A stretch of DNA of 64,000 nt, taken from Dipylidium caninum (lineage: Eukaryota > Platyhelminthes > Cestoda > Cyclophyllidea > Dipylidiidae). The notes below the pieces were generated by a model. That model was not told the DNA's origin, searched no databases, and saw only the letters and a program-made list of their open reading frames with translations. Where the stretch lies: assembly GCA_017562135.1 (NCBI GenBank), contig QEYB01000228.1, positions 1-64,000 of the forward strand, given 5' to 3'. This document shows positions 32,344 through 43,400 of this stretch, one piece after another. The position numbers were made by a program, and so were the translations under genes. Each line of letters starts with the position of its first letter. Position 1 is the stretch's first letter.

Positions 32344-34853
32344 CTCCTTTGCACGCCCTCGCTTCTTATTTGCTGATTGCTCATCTTGTCCTTTCCTCTA
32401 TTAGTTCTCCCTCGTTCTTTATGGCTGTTGCAACAATAATATGACACTAAAACTTGGGTCTGAAAAAAGACAGTGACTCTTCCTTTGTCATGTCATGGGG
32501 TTATGTCGTGTGTGTCCCAAAAAGGGGAGGGTGGTGACACTGAGCGAGATCATCAGGCCTTTGAAAAGGCTATCTGCGTTCATGAGCTGAGCATCGCACT
32601 CCGCCTTACTAAGTGGTGCTCATGGTGCGGTTCTTTTCCACATTCTCACCGTTCACCGACGCGTGAAGATGATCTTCGTTATTGGTGGTAGACTTGTGAG
32701 GATTGGGGCAACCGTACGTCTGCACACTCAGCCGGCTGCTCGAGTCAATGACCAGAATAAAGTCTTCTGAGTGAATGCGTCCGCACTGTTTGACGAGACG
32801 ATTTCGAGTCACGGTGTTGGAAAGCTTCGTTCACACTGACGGGATTCAGGTTTCCAAGCAGTAGTCGCCATGAGCCTACTCAATGAGTCCTCGGATGGCG
32901 CAACCATGAAAAGACGACGAAATTGGGTGCTCGATCCCCATGAGACGCGGTAGTTTCGTGGGTGGAGCTTGGCAGTTGACGACAGTAGTTGACTTGTAGT
33001 TTACGTGGCCCGGAGGTCCACCAGGCGAGAGGCGACCACGAGTACACTGGAGATCTCGGCAGACGGCCTCTTTCCCTGCCCAATGTTTGGCGAGGCGGTC
33101 GCAAAGTGTGTGACCTTTGATGGAAAATGATGTGACGAAGTAGAGTCGAATGACTCGTGAAGCTCACATTGTCAGTTATGACATCGCTTACGCTGTCCCC
33201 GAGCTCGTCTTCAAGCACAGACACAGCGTAAATGCCAATGTGGAACTTGGGACGGGGCACTTTTAACTTAATTGCGTTTCCCCTAATTAACCGCTCCACC
33301 CAACGTCACACAAACACGAGTCTATCGATGCCCAAGTAGGGAAGGAAGTTGGCTTAAAAGCTGATAATCCATTTGGTCACAAAGTGACTGGAGGCTCATT
33401 TCATCAGCTCGGATCGAGAGGCTACGGCTTCAGCGTCAGACAGCGTCACCTTAATTTGTTGATCTACTGTTAGCCTCCATGCGGGCCAGTGGAAGACTTC
33501 ATGATGCCATATGTAACTACATTTCAGTCTTTTAAGTACATTTATACCTTTTGACCTGCATCGGAATTCTTACGTAGCGTCTAAAGTTCCGCAAGCGCTT
33601 TTGCTTTTCTCTTGAAACGTTGATTTGACGTTCTTACTGGAACAGCTACCCTGATTTTATCCGCGCATGCAACTCCTTTCTTTCAAGAGTTCTCACATCG
33701 CTTTGCCTCTACGCTATTGAACAAATTTACTTTAATTAATCCAAATAACACCCTCAAAAGCCGGATATCTAAAGGTGAGTGGTCTGCGCTCTTTTGACCA
33801 TATCTAATCGCTTTACCGTTTAATAGCTCACCCAACCAATTGCCTCATTAAAGTTGTGACGGAAAATTATTTAAAAAGTTGCAATGGCTAATATTCGTTG
33901 AAGCGACAGGAGAAGTTAAGGATTCCTGCATTTATAACGTTTTTGCTTTTCAGAGATGACCGGCACTTTATACATGTAACTCAGGACCGCCTGACTTGCA
34001 AAATTAATATCATTGCATGCGAAAATATGTACAGCCGCAATATTTTAGGGATTATTTTTTCGCCGCTAGCTACCCGTAGGAGGGGTGTTTCCCTGTACAC
34101 AGACCCTGGTTCTTTTAAGTTCCACCAATAAATGCTTGATAAGATGCTTATTTTTCTAGATATTCGACGATGGCTTTCGGGACATATATGCTAGCATCAA
34201 CGTCAAGTCGATGAATTATTCACTCGGTAAAGTATAATAGCGATTCAACAAAAAAATAAATAGACAAAACCGCAATCTAATTCCGGCAGTATTTGATGTG
34301 GTCAAAAATATTGGGCCAAATAGATCCATTCGTTAATTTAAATCGGTAAATGAAGGGGAAGGGAACTGAATTTATACAGCCTTAAAAATTCTCGAGAACA
34401 TTTTCTAGGACTTGTAGTCCTTTTCCGTATGGTAGACCCTCTTATAACAGCAATTTCCAACCGTAATACGTAAGCTTCGTTTATATAAGTTTGGATTTCT
34501 TGACCCCTGATCTATTACGATTGGAAATTTTTTTTCAAAGAAATAACAATCGAGGTATGCCATCAGAAAAAAAATTCCTGCATTAAGTGTTGTGCAGACT
34601 CAAAAAATTTCAAAATTAAGGGCCGTTGTATAATTCTACTGGCAATAGGACTATTTGCCATATACAGTCGCCTGCGATACATTTCTTACGTAATACCACG
34701 AAATTTAATTTTTAGCGGAATGAAGCTATGATTAGGGAGACTAAAAAATGTTGGAGAATGTGTTTTAATTATCTGTTGTGTTAATGCGAGAATTTAGCCG
34801 ATACTTAAATAGTGGTTTTCCACGTCTAACGTCACATCGCTCTTGGCGTCTCA
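32344..34853. other. Intergenic, no gene supported
   Basis: No exon chain is recognised. A minus-strand frame about 33299-32880 includes VPRPKFHIGIYAVSVLEDEL, which looks protein-like, but no ATG exon, splice chain or domain supports it. Between 33.8 and 34.8 kb the sequence is AT-rich. A possible alternative poly-A signal AATAAT for the micro-exon gene occurs near 32435. Confidence 0.4.
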
Positions 34854-37097
34854 ATGGCTGTCCCCAGACTTTGTTGCATGAAGCTAGAAGACAAAGAAAG
34901 TGGTTTTGGTTTCTCACTCATCGCTACGAAAAATGAGGTCGGCCAGTACATTGACGAAGTGAAGGAGGGTTCTTTAGCCGACAGAGCAGGCTTGAAAAAC
35001 GGCGATTTTCTTGTTGAGGTTAATGGCCAAAATATACGTAAGTGTTTCGCACATTTTGGCACACGGTCCTCCTTTTCGACGAGTTGATGTCCTATATTTT
35101 ATTAGCTTCTGTTATTCCCAAAGGGAGTTTTGGCATATCTGATTTTTAGTTTTCTATCTGATTTTCGTATGTACCAATGCTTGTCTTCGTTTTCTCGTCG
35201 CGCTTATAGTTTCCTCCTTTTAATTTGTAGTTTCTTGCTCACATCCGGAAGTTGTCGAAGCTATAAAGAAAAATGAGAAGGAAGTATCTCTTCTCGTTCT
35301 GGATGCTGCTGCTAGACGATACTACGATGAAATATCCGTGATTGTTAACAGCAGTATGCCTGAAGTTGAACAAAAATGTTCTTGGGACTCGAATCCTACT
35401 CCGAGTGACAATGCGCCTGGTTAGTATATCTTTTTGTATTTTTCTTATCGTCATTTTGGAACGCCACTTGTTTTTAATTTCTATACTGATTGTTTCCCCG
35501 CTTAGATGGATCTCAACTCAGTCTGGGCAAGGTATGTATCTCACTAGTTTGCGGTCTCAAAACCATAACCTAACAAATCGTTGAACAAGAGTTTATTGGA
35601 ATTTTTTTCTCTATTTCTCTCTATTCAAGGCCGAGTTTTTCCTAAGTTGTCATTTAACTATCACACTAGTTATTTTCGACATTAAATATCCTAGTATTTG
35701 GAGTCCTTACCACATTCTCAAGCTCTCATTGAAACTGGAACTTATTGGGATTGGTTTCGGTGACCTCCGCCATGTGGCTTGGATTCACCCCGATGGCCCT
35801 CTTTCATAACTCCTGTTGCACGCCATTAACCCACATCGCATTTGAACTAGACGAGTATTTTCTCCCAGGTGCAATTTCTTCACAAGCGATTTCTTTTCTG
35901 AATAACATTGGAATATGATATATGTGGTTATGTGACGACCTCACCATCTCACGTAATCGGGGTCACTAATGATCTCCCACATACTTTATTATGCAACAAC
36001 TGTGTTGTTTTGCGGTGATCTTGCGTAATTGCCCCTTGTTTGTGATTTTCCTACTGAAAAATTTTTTTTTGCCCTTCTGGCATTCATTAATGCTCACTAG
36101 ACAAATAGTTGAAGATTAGCAGCTCATGATCCCCAATAGTTCCCCTGTTTATCACTGCCTCAATTGTAAATGTTGGCCTGAAGACCTTTTTGATCGAATG
36201 TGGGACTTAAAGCATCTTGTAAATCGGGTCGTATTTATCGCTTTAACCATCTATACTATTTTGGTTGTTTCAGTTGTTGTGGTTACGCTAATATAAGTGC
36301 TTGGAGTGGGTTGGATCTTGTCACCATGTCTAAATGGCAAGGATGATTTTTAATATCTTCCTGAAAGTAGCTTCTGACGATGGTGGTACTTAATTGGTGT
36401 ACGAAAATTTCACCGACATATTTTTGAAATGGAATCTGTAAGCATCGTTAAAATAGTCTCTTGCTAAATTATTGGAAATGCATCCTGAACAGGTCATCGG
36501 TGGTTATTATGTAAAACCAAACGATATATGATATTATACATGCTAAACCTCTTACTTTGTTTCTAAGTTAATTTGTAAGAGTGGCGAGAGCAAGCAATGA
36601 ATTTCTAAATATTCAAATTAAGCGTTTGATAAAACCACATCAAAAAGTGTAGCTGATTTTTTTTGCATAAACTTCGTAGAAAGAGTCGTCTGGTATCGGT
36701 GCTGGAGTTTAATTAGTTTATCATTTTATTTGTTCAATCACGGAGTGGACAAAACAAAGAAATCCTCTGGGTAATAAATAATTGTACGGAGGATTTCAGT
36801 AATCTAAACTCTTCTCTGAGTAATAGTGACTAATCATTCCGATTTTAGTTAGCAGAAGAGAGATCTAAATCTCGTGAAGAGGCATCTCATTTACCGGTAT
36901 CCACTTCGGCTGCCACTTCACTACCCAGTGGGGATATCAAGTCAGAGAAAGCAACAGAACCCAATCACTTGCCGTCTGGATCACTAAATGTCTCACGTAA
37001 CATGCTTCCCGAAAGGCTTGTATGGGATCTGGTACAACCTTCGGTGCTCGAGCTAAAGTTTTTGATGAGCTCTGAAGCACTTATCCTGTTTCCTTAA
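34854..37097 (+). CDS. Single-PDZ protein resembling the first PDZ of NHERF
   Basis: Four exons join in phase: 34854-35037, 35231-35419, 35506-35531 and 36849-37097, giving 215 residues. Residues about 4-90 form a PDZ domain: PRLCCMKLEDKESGFGFSL, with the carboxylate-binding loop GFGF, then GQYIDEVKEGSLADRAGL, KNGDFLVEVNGQNI, and EVSLLVLD as the final strand. The opening PRLCC and the LVEVNG(E/Q)N motif are typical of Na+/H+ exchanger regulatory factors, scaffolds that tie membrane proteins to the cortical cytoskeleton. Unlike vertebrate NHERF1/2, only one PDZ and no ERM-binding C-terminal tail are visible; the rest is Ser/Glu-rich. The last exon could instead be spliced onward at GTATGG (about 37020), so the C-terminus is provisional. 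The second-to-last exon is only 26 bp. Confidence 0.8.
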
Positions 37098-39285
37098 ACT
37101 CATCTTTTCCCATCTCTCGCCTTGGATTGATGCTTTTTGTACTTTTTACTAACTTTTTGAAGGCTGTCGTCCCTATTGACTTGTAGAATGATGTCTTATT
37201 GTCACAATTGTTCTGGTTTAATATCACTTGCTGCTTCAACAACTGTTATTGAAATTAATGGAGTAAGGTCTACGCAATAAGATTGTGTAATCCACTTATT
37301 TGTTAATTAGCCATTGAAATGCCATCAGACGATTGTTTGTGTTATCATAGTTGATTTTATGCTCAAAGGTGAGTAAATTAGGCAACATTGCAGTTAGGCG
37401 TGTTCGTATATGATTGTAACAAAGTAGATTTGGAATTTGGACACTTAAGAAGAATGTTTATTAGTTTCGCCAAGACTGGGTGTTTGTTCATCATTAAGCT
37501 TTGGATTTCAAGTCGACTTTGACCCTTTAAGCCAAAGTAACTGAGGTTTTTTACGACAGAGGGATGATTAGAAGGCTAGCTTGGTCACCAAATTTAACGA
37601 TGATTTATAGTCAATTAGATATATTCGGAACAAGCGTGCGGTAGTTGATGCATTTTTTGAATGTGGGTAGAGTCTTGCTTTCTTTAAGTACATGATTAAC
37701 CCATTGAGATATACTGCTAAAATTCGCCTTCTTTGTGTGATATCAACAACAGTTACGTACAGTAGAAAATAGAAATACAGCCATGTTAAAACGCCATGTG
37801 TTCCATTGGACAGCGAATAGGCGATTATTTTAGAGATCTGTTTAATAAAAATGCGTGAGTATGGACGTCATTTGTTGGCGTTGCCGCTGCCAGGAGGTGA
37901 TGGAAAACACAAAATGCTGCAAATAAAATGGGAGATAGGCAAAAGACTGCAATCGATTTGACCCTGCTAACGGCTGATAATTGATAGAGGATTATAATTA
38001 TGTAAAAAATCAACGACTAAATTACCTTGAGAGCGGAGATGCCTGATGACCAGTATATCTAATTTCCATATCGTATAAAGCAGGACATTTTGCACACGTA
38101 CTGTGATTAATGGCTAATAGTAAAATGTTCACTTATATACAGTAGTGTGTAGTATTAATTTAGCTACGGTCAACCGTTACGAGAGGAAAGGTACCTGTAC
38201 CATCGTACAAAAGTTACATATGTGCTAATTCAAATCAGAACCAACGTTACATTACAACCATAACGTTAGAGAGTTGCAGAGTTAGCTTTTAAAATTGTTA
38301 CCGTGTTTAATTTCCCAATTTTGTGCATGTTTAAATAATGGGACAAACTATTTCTTATATCCCAATGCAGGCAATGAGACCACATCTCTTTTGGCGGCAG
38401 TAGAAAAACAAGATTCATTTTATGTCGTTTCCTGATAGAACTCAGCTATGGTGCGATACAGCGGACAATTGGCGTAGTTTAACGTGAGATAAAACTGGCC
38501 TTTAGGTGGCCGTTTCACTAAATGTCTATCGTCCTGTGCATTTACCTCTTAGTAAAGGCAAAATATTTATGTCGGAGAACGTGCTGTAGTATATTGGTGG
38601 GATTTGGGTATTCAGAGTTTACACTTACGAAGACAAATTCTTGGTCGATTAATAGAGGAAGATTTACCCACGCGACCGGTGATTTTAGCCAACATATTTT
38701 ACACTTTGAGGTCGTGCGTTGGTTTTCTGTTGATTATATTAGAGATTTATGAGTAGAGCAAAAATCGTAAAATGGATCCTTCTAGTGTTGAGACGCGTTT
38801 TGGTTCGGAGCCCTGTCGCGTTTGTGAAATTTCATATGGTCCGTTGGGGTGGCCCACTCTTATAGTCTTTGGATTTCCCAAGTGGCCCATAAAACGGAGC
38901 TTATGATATTCTTTATTTAACTGCAATATATGTTAGGCCACTAATCGGGGTGGTTTTCTCCTGGACCCTTTTTTGCATGGTTTTTCATCTTTCAGGAGGC
39001 ACTTCTACCGTCTTTACTCCGGAGTCTACAATCTAACCAAAAGACTAAATGTATTCACCTTATTCTGTGTTGATTATTTGATTTAGTTTCGAAAAAGGCG
39101 ACATACCTGTGTGTGGAATTGATAAATCTCTACATCAACGGTTTGCTTTTCATAGTGATAATATTTAACGTAGAAGTCCTTGAAAGAATAATTACGGCAA
39201 CCAAGACTTTTGACCGCAAGGAGGCGAGTCCTGAGGATTTCGAGTCCATTATCGTTCAATTAACTCTCGATTTCGCTGCCTAATA
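37098..39285. other. Intergenic, AT-rich, no gene seen
   Basis: 3' flank of the PDZ gene and 5' flank of GTF2H3. Open frames are short and of random composition. No splice-acceptor AG with a pyrimidine tract lies just before the GTF2H3 ATG, so its promoter is expected here. Confidence 0.5.
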
Positions 39286-40308
39286 ATGGCCCTAGAGGAA
39301 CGGAATCGCGAGCTTCTCATGGTCCTTATCGACTTAACACCAGTGTGGTGGGGCACGTACGCCCATGAAAACCTAATTCTTCCTACCTTTGTTGAATGCA
39401 TGCTCGCATTTGCTAATTGTCATCTTACTCTTTCCCCTCTTAACGAAGTTGCCGTAATAGGCGTTACACCCGAACAGACAGAATTTTTATGGCCCTCCCT
39501 AACTCCCCTAGAGGAACCTGAGTCTCTGCCTTCTCACCACGGTCAATATGAGCCATTTTCGATTCTTGGCGAAACAGTCAGACGAAAGGTTCAAAAGCTT
39601 ATAATGTCTTGTGAGTCTTTGAGTTGCAATGTCTCATTCGCTAGTGCCATCAACAACGCTCTTTGCTATTACATCCGACGTTGCCGTGAGGTACGACCCA
39701 CCCTTTCTCTTCAAAATAACCTTGTGCCTTTATCTGACGCCGTTTCTGGAAGTGACGACGTCAATAGCTTACTGAAGGACAACTTTCACGCTCGTATCCT
39801 TGTTGTTCGAGCAGCAGAAGACACTTCAGCACAGTACCTCAGTCTCATGAACGCCGTTTTCACTGCTCAAAAACTGGGTGTTCTTATAGATGCTTGCATC
39901 ATTCCTCCGACCCGTATGTCCTACAGCGCTGAAGATCCCCTGCGCCAGTCCTCCACGACTCTTCAGGAGTCCAGTAACTCGAGCCTTTTTCAACAGGCAG
40001 CTGACCTTACTGGAGGTATCTATCTACGCATTCCTCGTCCCGCCGGCCTTCTCCAATACCTTATCTCTGTCTTTCTTCCCCGAGCTGGTCTTCGCTCACA
40101 GTTAATCCTGCCCGATTGTGGTGGCGGTGCTGCAACAGGTGTGGACTTTAGGTCGGCGTGTTTTTGCCATCGAAAGATGGTGGATCTGTCATATGTCTGT
40201 TCGGTCTGTCTCTCTGTATTTTGTTCCTTCACCCCCATTTGCTCTACGTGTCAGACACCTTTCAAGATCCCAATTGTGGCCGTACTACCCCCAGAAAAAC
40301 TGAAGTGA
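39286..40308 (+). CDS. GTF2H3: General transcription factor IIH subunit 3 (p34/TFB4)
   Basis: A single uninterrupted exon encodes 340 residues. The start MALEERNRELLMVLIDLTPV opens the von Willebrand A-like fold of Tfb4/p34. The C-terminus, residues 292-322, carries the family zinc-binding cysteines in CFCHRKMVDLSYVCSVCLSV then FCSFTPICSTCQTPFK. p34 is a core TFIIH subunit that pairs with p44 and works in promoter opening and nucleotide excision repair in the nucleus. It is somewhat longer than the human protein (about 308 residues, from memory). The stop codon overlaps an AATAAA, and the next gene (CMTR1) starts 98 bases later with its own splice acceptor, indicating that the two are transcribed together. 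Confidence 0.95.
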   Translation: MALEERNRELLMVLIDLTPVWWGTYAHENLILPTFVECMLAFANCHLTLSPLNEVAVIGVTPEQTEFLWPSLTPLEEPESLPSHHGQYEPFSILGETVRRKVQKLIMSCESLSCNVSFASAINNALCYYIRRCREVRPTLSLQNNLVPLSDAVSGSDDVNSLLKDNFHARILVVRAAEDTSAQYLSLMNAVFTAQKLGVLIDACIIPPTRMSYSAEDPLRQSSTTLQESSNSSLFQQAADLTGGIYLRIPRPAGLLQYLISVFLPRAGLRSQLILPDCGGGAATGVDFRSACFCHRKMVDLSYVCSVCLSVFCSFTPICSTCQTPFKIPIVAVLPPEKLK

Positions 40309-40313
40309 ATAAA
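40308..40313 (+). promoter_or_regulatory. Poly-A signal AATAAA overlapping the GTF2H3 stop
   Basis: TGAATAAA: the signal starts on the last base of the stop codon, giving an extremely short 3' UTR. It sits 86 bases before the downstream acceptor, consistent with processing of an operon transcript. Confidence 0.7.
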
Positions 40314-40380
40314 CTGTATCCATTTATTCGCAATTGTTTTTTATTCATTAATCCCAATCACTGTGTAGTCGATTGCCTCT

Positions 40381-40399
40381 CGTTTTTTTCTTTGCGCAG
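40381..40399 (+). promoter_or_regulatory. Likely spliced-leader trans-splice acceptor of CMTR1
   Basis: CGTTTTTTTCTTTGCGCAG is a strong pyrimidine tract plus CAG followed by a 7-base leader and the CMTR1 ATG. No cis exon is visible between the GTF2H3 stop and this site. Flatworms are known to use spliced-leader trans-splicing to resolve operons; assignment here is by position and sequence. Confidence 0.65.
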
Positions 40400-40406
40400 C
40401 GTTGAA

Positions 40407-43400
40407 ATGGACTCAGTACAACATTCGGCTGCACAGAAAGGAAAGGTAATCAACTTTTTGAATTGAAACGTTTTCATATTGCTCCTTCTGAAATCTACTT
40501 ACTCTAGGTTGGGTGTCTTTTAAATGTCCTCGTACTTTCTCCCTGAATAATTAACTCGTTCCCTTTTTATCGTTCATGCATGTAATTTATTCGAAAAGGT
40601 ACAAGACATCGTTATCGATATGAATTTCAAACATCGCAATTTTATCTTACAATATTGCGTCCTTGTATAATAAATGACTAGGTTTTGTCTTGACTTTGCC
40701 AGTTTTTATTGATCCCCTCTTTTTTCCTGCTTCTTACTTTCTACAATGTAACGAAATTGTCATGGTAACATTTTTTGGGCTTTATTATTTCGTGGAGTAT
40801 TTCTTCAATAAAACTTTTAATTTCTTCCACAACCCTGTGCCGTAATTATAAGAGTATTATGTGATGGGTTATTAAAAGAACAACGATTCGAGGTAGGCCT
40901 TAATACTGTTTGGTAAATGGCTTACCACTTATATCTCCTCTAAACTATGGTATCTTATTAAAATACTACCTATGATTTTACTTATGAGGTTGTAATGGCA
41001 AAAATCTAGTACGGATTTAGGGGTTATCTCCTGTCGGGATACTCATATCCATTCCAAAAATCAACTTCTTGGCAAGTTATTTATTTTTTCCTAGATTTTG
41101 TTAAATGTTGTTCTTCATTTACTTAGGCAAATGATAACGAGAACGATTCCTACAAGCTGGGCTCTAAAGGATGGGATCTTATGGTATGTCAATCTTGTTC
41201 ATCTCTTCCCTATCTAAGAACTTTTTAATGTTAGTTCAAAATTGCTCGATTGTCCTTATTGTGACGTCAGTATCGTGCAGTTCGGGTCTTAGCATTTGTT
41301 GAAACAGTTCAATTTTCTTAAATAAACCCGACATTTCCTGTGTCAATTTTTTTGGAAAAGTCATCCATTTTATCTTTTTCTTATTCGTAGAAAAGAATGG
41401 GTTGGGTGGAAGGCGAAGGTTTGGGTGCCCAAGGTCAGGGTCGTTTGCAACCAGTAGAGGCGAAAATCGCGAAAAGTCGTCAGGGTCTGGGAACAACTAG
41501 TGCCATTGCTTCAGATGTAACTGACGACTCAACACCTCGTTTTCGAGTTCTCGACATAAAAGAAGAACCTAACGGCCCCCACTCTTGGTCAAAGGCAGCC
41601 AAGTTGCCCCCCGTTTCGGCAGACAGTGATCTTTCCCATAAGTGGTCCCGATGGTCTAACTCGAACGAAGATGCAGACCTTCCTGCACTGGCTTTACAGG
41701 CACTACAGACAGTCATACTCCCTCCCACTTCTCCAGCAGCATTTGGTCTTCCGATTGTGGAAATGGAGAAACAAAGCAAATTTTGTTCGGAAGATTTGCT
41801 TTTTGAAATGCTTTTCTACAAGGTGAGTTGTTAGGGTAGTTAGCTAGTTGATTTTTTTCAACATATCCTTAACTAAGTAAAGCTTTTTTGTTTAAACAAA
41901 TTGTAGAACTCCCTGGATAAGAGAGGTCGCGATGTCCTTAGCAGCGGTCGTACCCGTTCCAACCCCTATGAGACTGTACGAGGAGGCATTTTCATAAATA
42001 GGTGGGTTGGTCGTTGAATAGTCGAAATACGATTTAATAAAAGTGGCGCTTATCTTCCTCAATGTTGGACGTTCTCAGGTTTTCTAAGCAGTTTTTCATC
42101 TGAAAGCTGTTAGGTCCCAAAAGTAAACCCTTTATCTTTTAAATTTGTTTGTTTTCAGAGCTTTAAGGTTGCGAATTTTTGCCAGTTGGCTACTCTGGTT
42201 ATTTGAAGTTATCTTGATAAAAATGTTAAATTTTGACGGGTTTTCATTGGCAGGCATGTGTATATGGTTTTAAGGGAATCATTCATCATGGTTTTTCAGT
42301 GAACATAGGAGAAGAAGTTATAAGTTTTTATCTACGAACTCTTTTTGTCTTTAGAGCTGCAATGAAAATGGCTAACTTGGATGCCCATTTCGAGGGCCTC
42401 TTCTCCCAAGCAGCTCCTTCTGAAGTAAGATTGACTTTTCACCGTTTACTTTCATGTTAAGGAAAGTGGTGGAGATTAGTTAGCTTGAAGGTTGGCGCAA
42501 TCATTTATCATGCTGAATTTTAGGTCAGATTTTTTAGATCTGGTCGTTCACTGTGTGTGTTAATTTTCCTCCAAACTGTTATGTAAATCCTGAGACTTAT
42601 TGTTCTTAATATCTTATTTTTCGACTTTTTGACTAGCGTTGGGTGTATTGCGGGAAATCTTGGAGACTTTCTTGTATTATGATCATCTTTACCATAATTT
42701 TATTAACTCGCAGAAAATCCTTCATTTTGCTGACATTTGTGCTGGTCCTGGGGGGTTTTCGGAGTACTTAACATGGCGTCGTGGTCACCCTTTCAAATCC
42801 ACATCCACATCACCGCCCCGTCATTTTCCGCGCATTCGTGGCTATGGTATGACTCTTGCCGGTCCTTGCGACTTCCAACTAGGAAAATTCCTGGCAGGAC
42901 CCCCGGAAACCTTCCATCCATTCTACGGGTCTGCAGGGGATGGCGATATCACAAAGTGGGAGAACTTGTCATCTTTTTCCCTCTTTGTTGCCCGCAAAAC
43001 CGAAGGCGAGGGCGTCCATGTGGTCATGGCTGATGGGGTAAGAGGCGTTTTTTTAAAGACCATGATAGTTAGCACCACCTGACTTTTATTTCAGCAGCAA
43101 AAATCTATTATCTACTCCCTAACCTTTTACAAATTGGCCGAACGGCCTTGATTCAAAAACCGCTTAGTTAAGTAAATAACGACAAAATAATAGGTCTCAT
43201 GCTACAGGTTTTTTGCAGCTTTGACTTTGGATCTGCACTAGTGGGAAAAATAAAACAACTACTGTTGTCAGTTCGAAATAACAATTGGCTTGTTTTTTCT
43301 GTATTTACTAGAGCTGTTAATGCTCCCTTCTAAGGTTTTGTATGGTTTCTAGTGGATGCTACTAGATTGGGCCATCTTAAGGTTTCCGGAACGGCTGGAA

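Noticed and set aside
32880..33299. Minus-strand frame with VPRPKFHIGIYAVSVLEDEL
   Set aside because: Looks partly protein-like, but there is no proper start, splice chain or recognised family, and the second half is low-grade.
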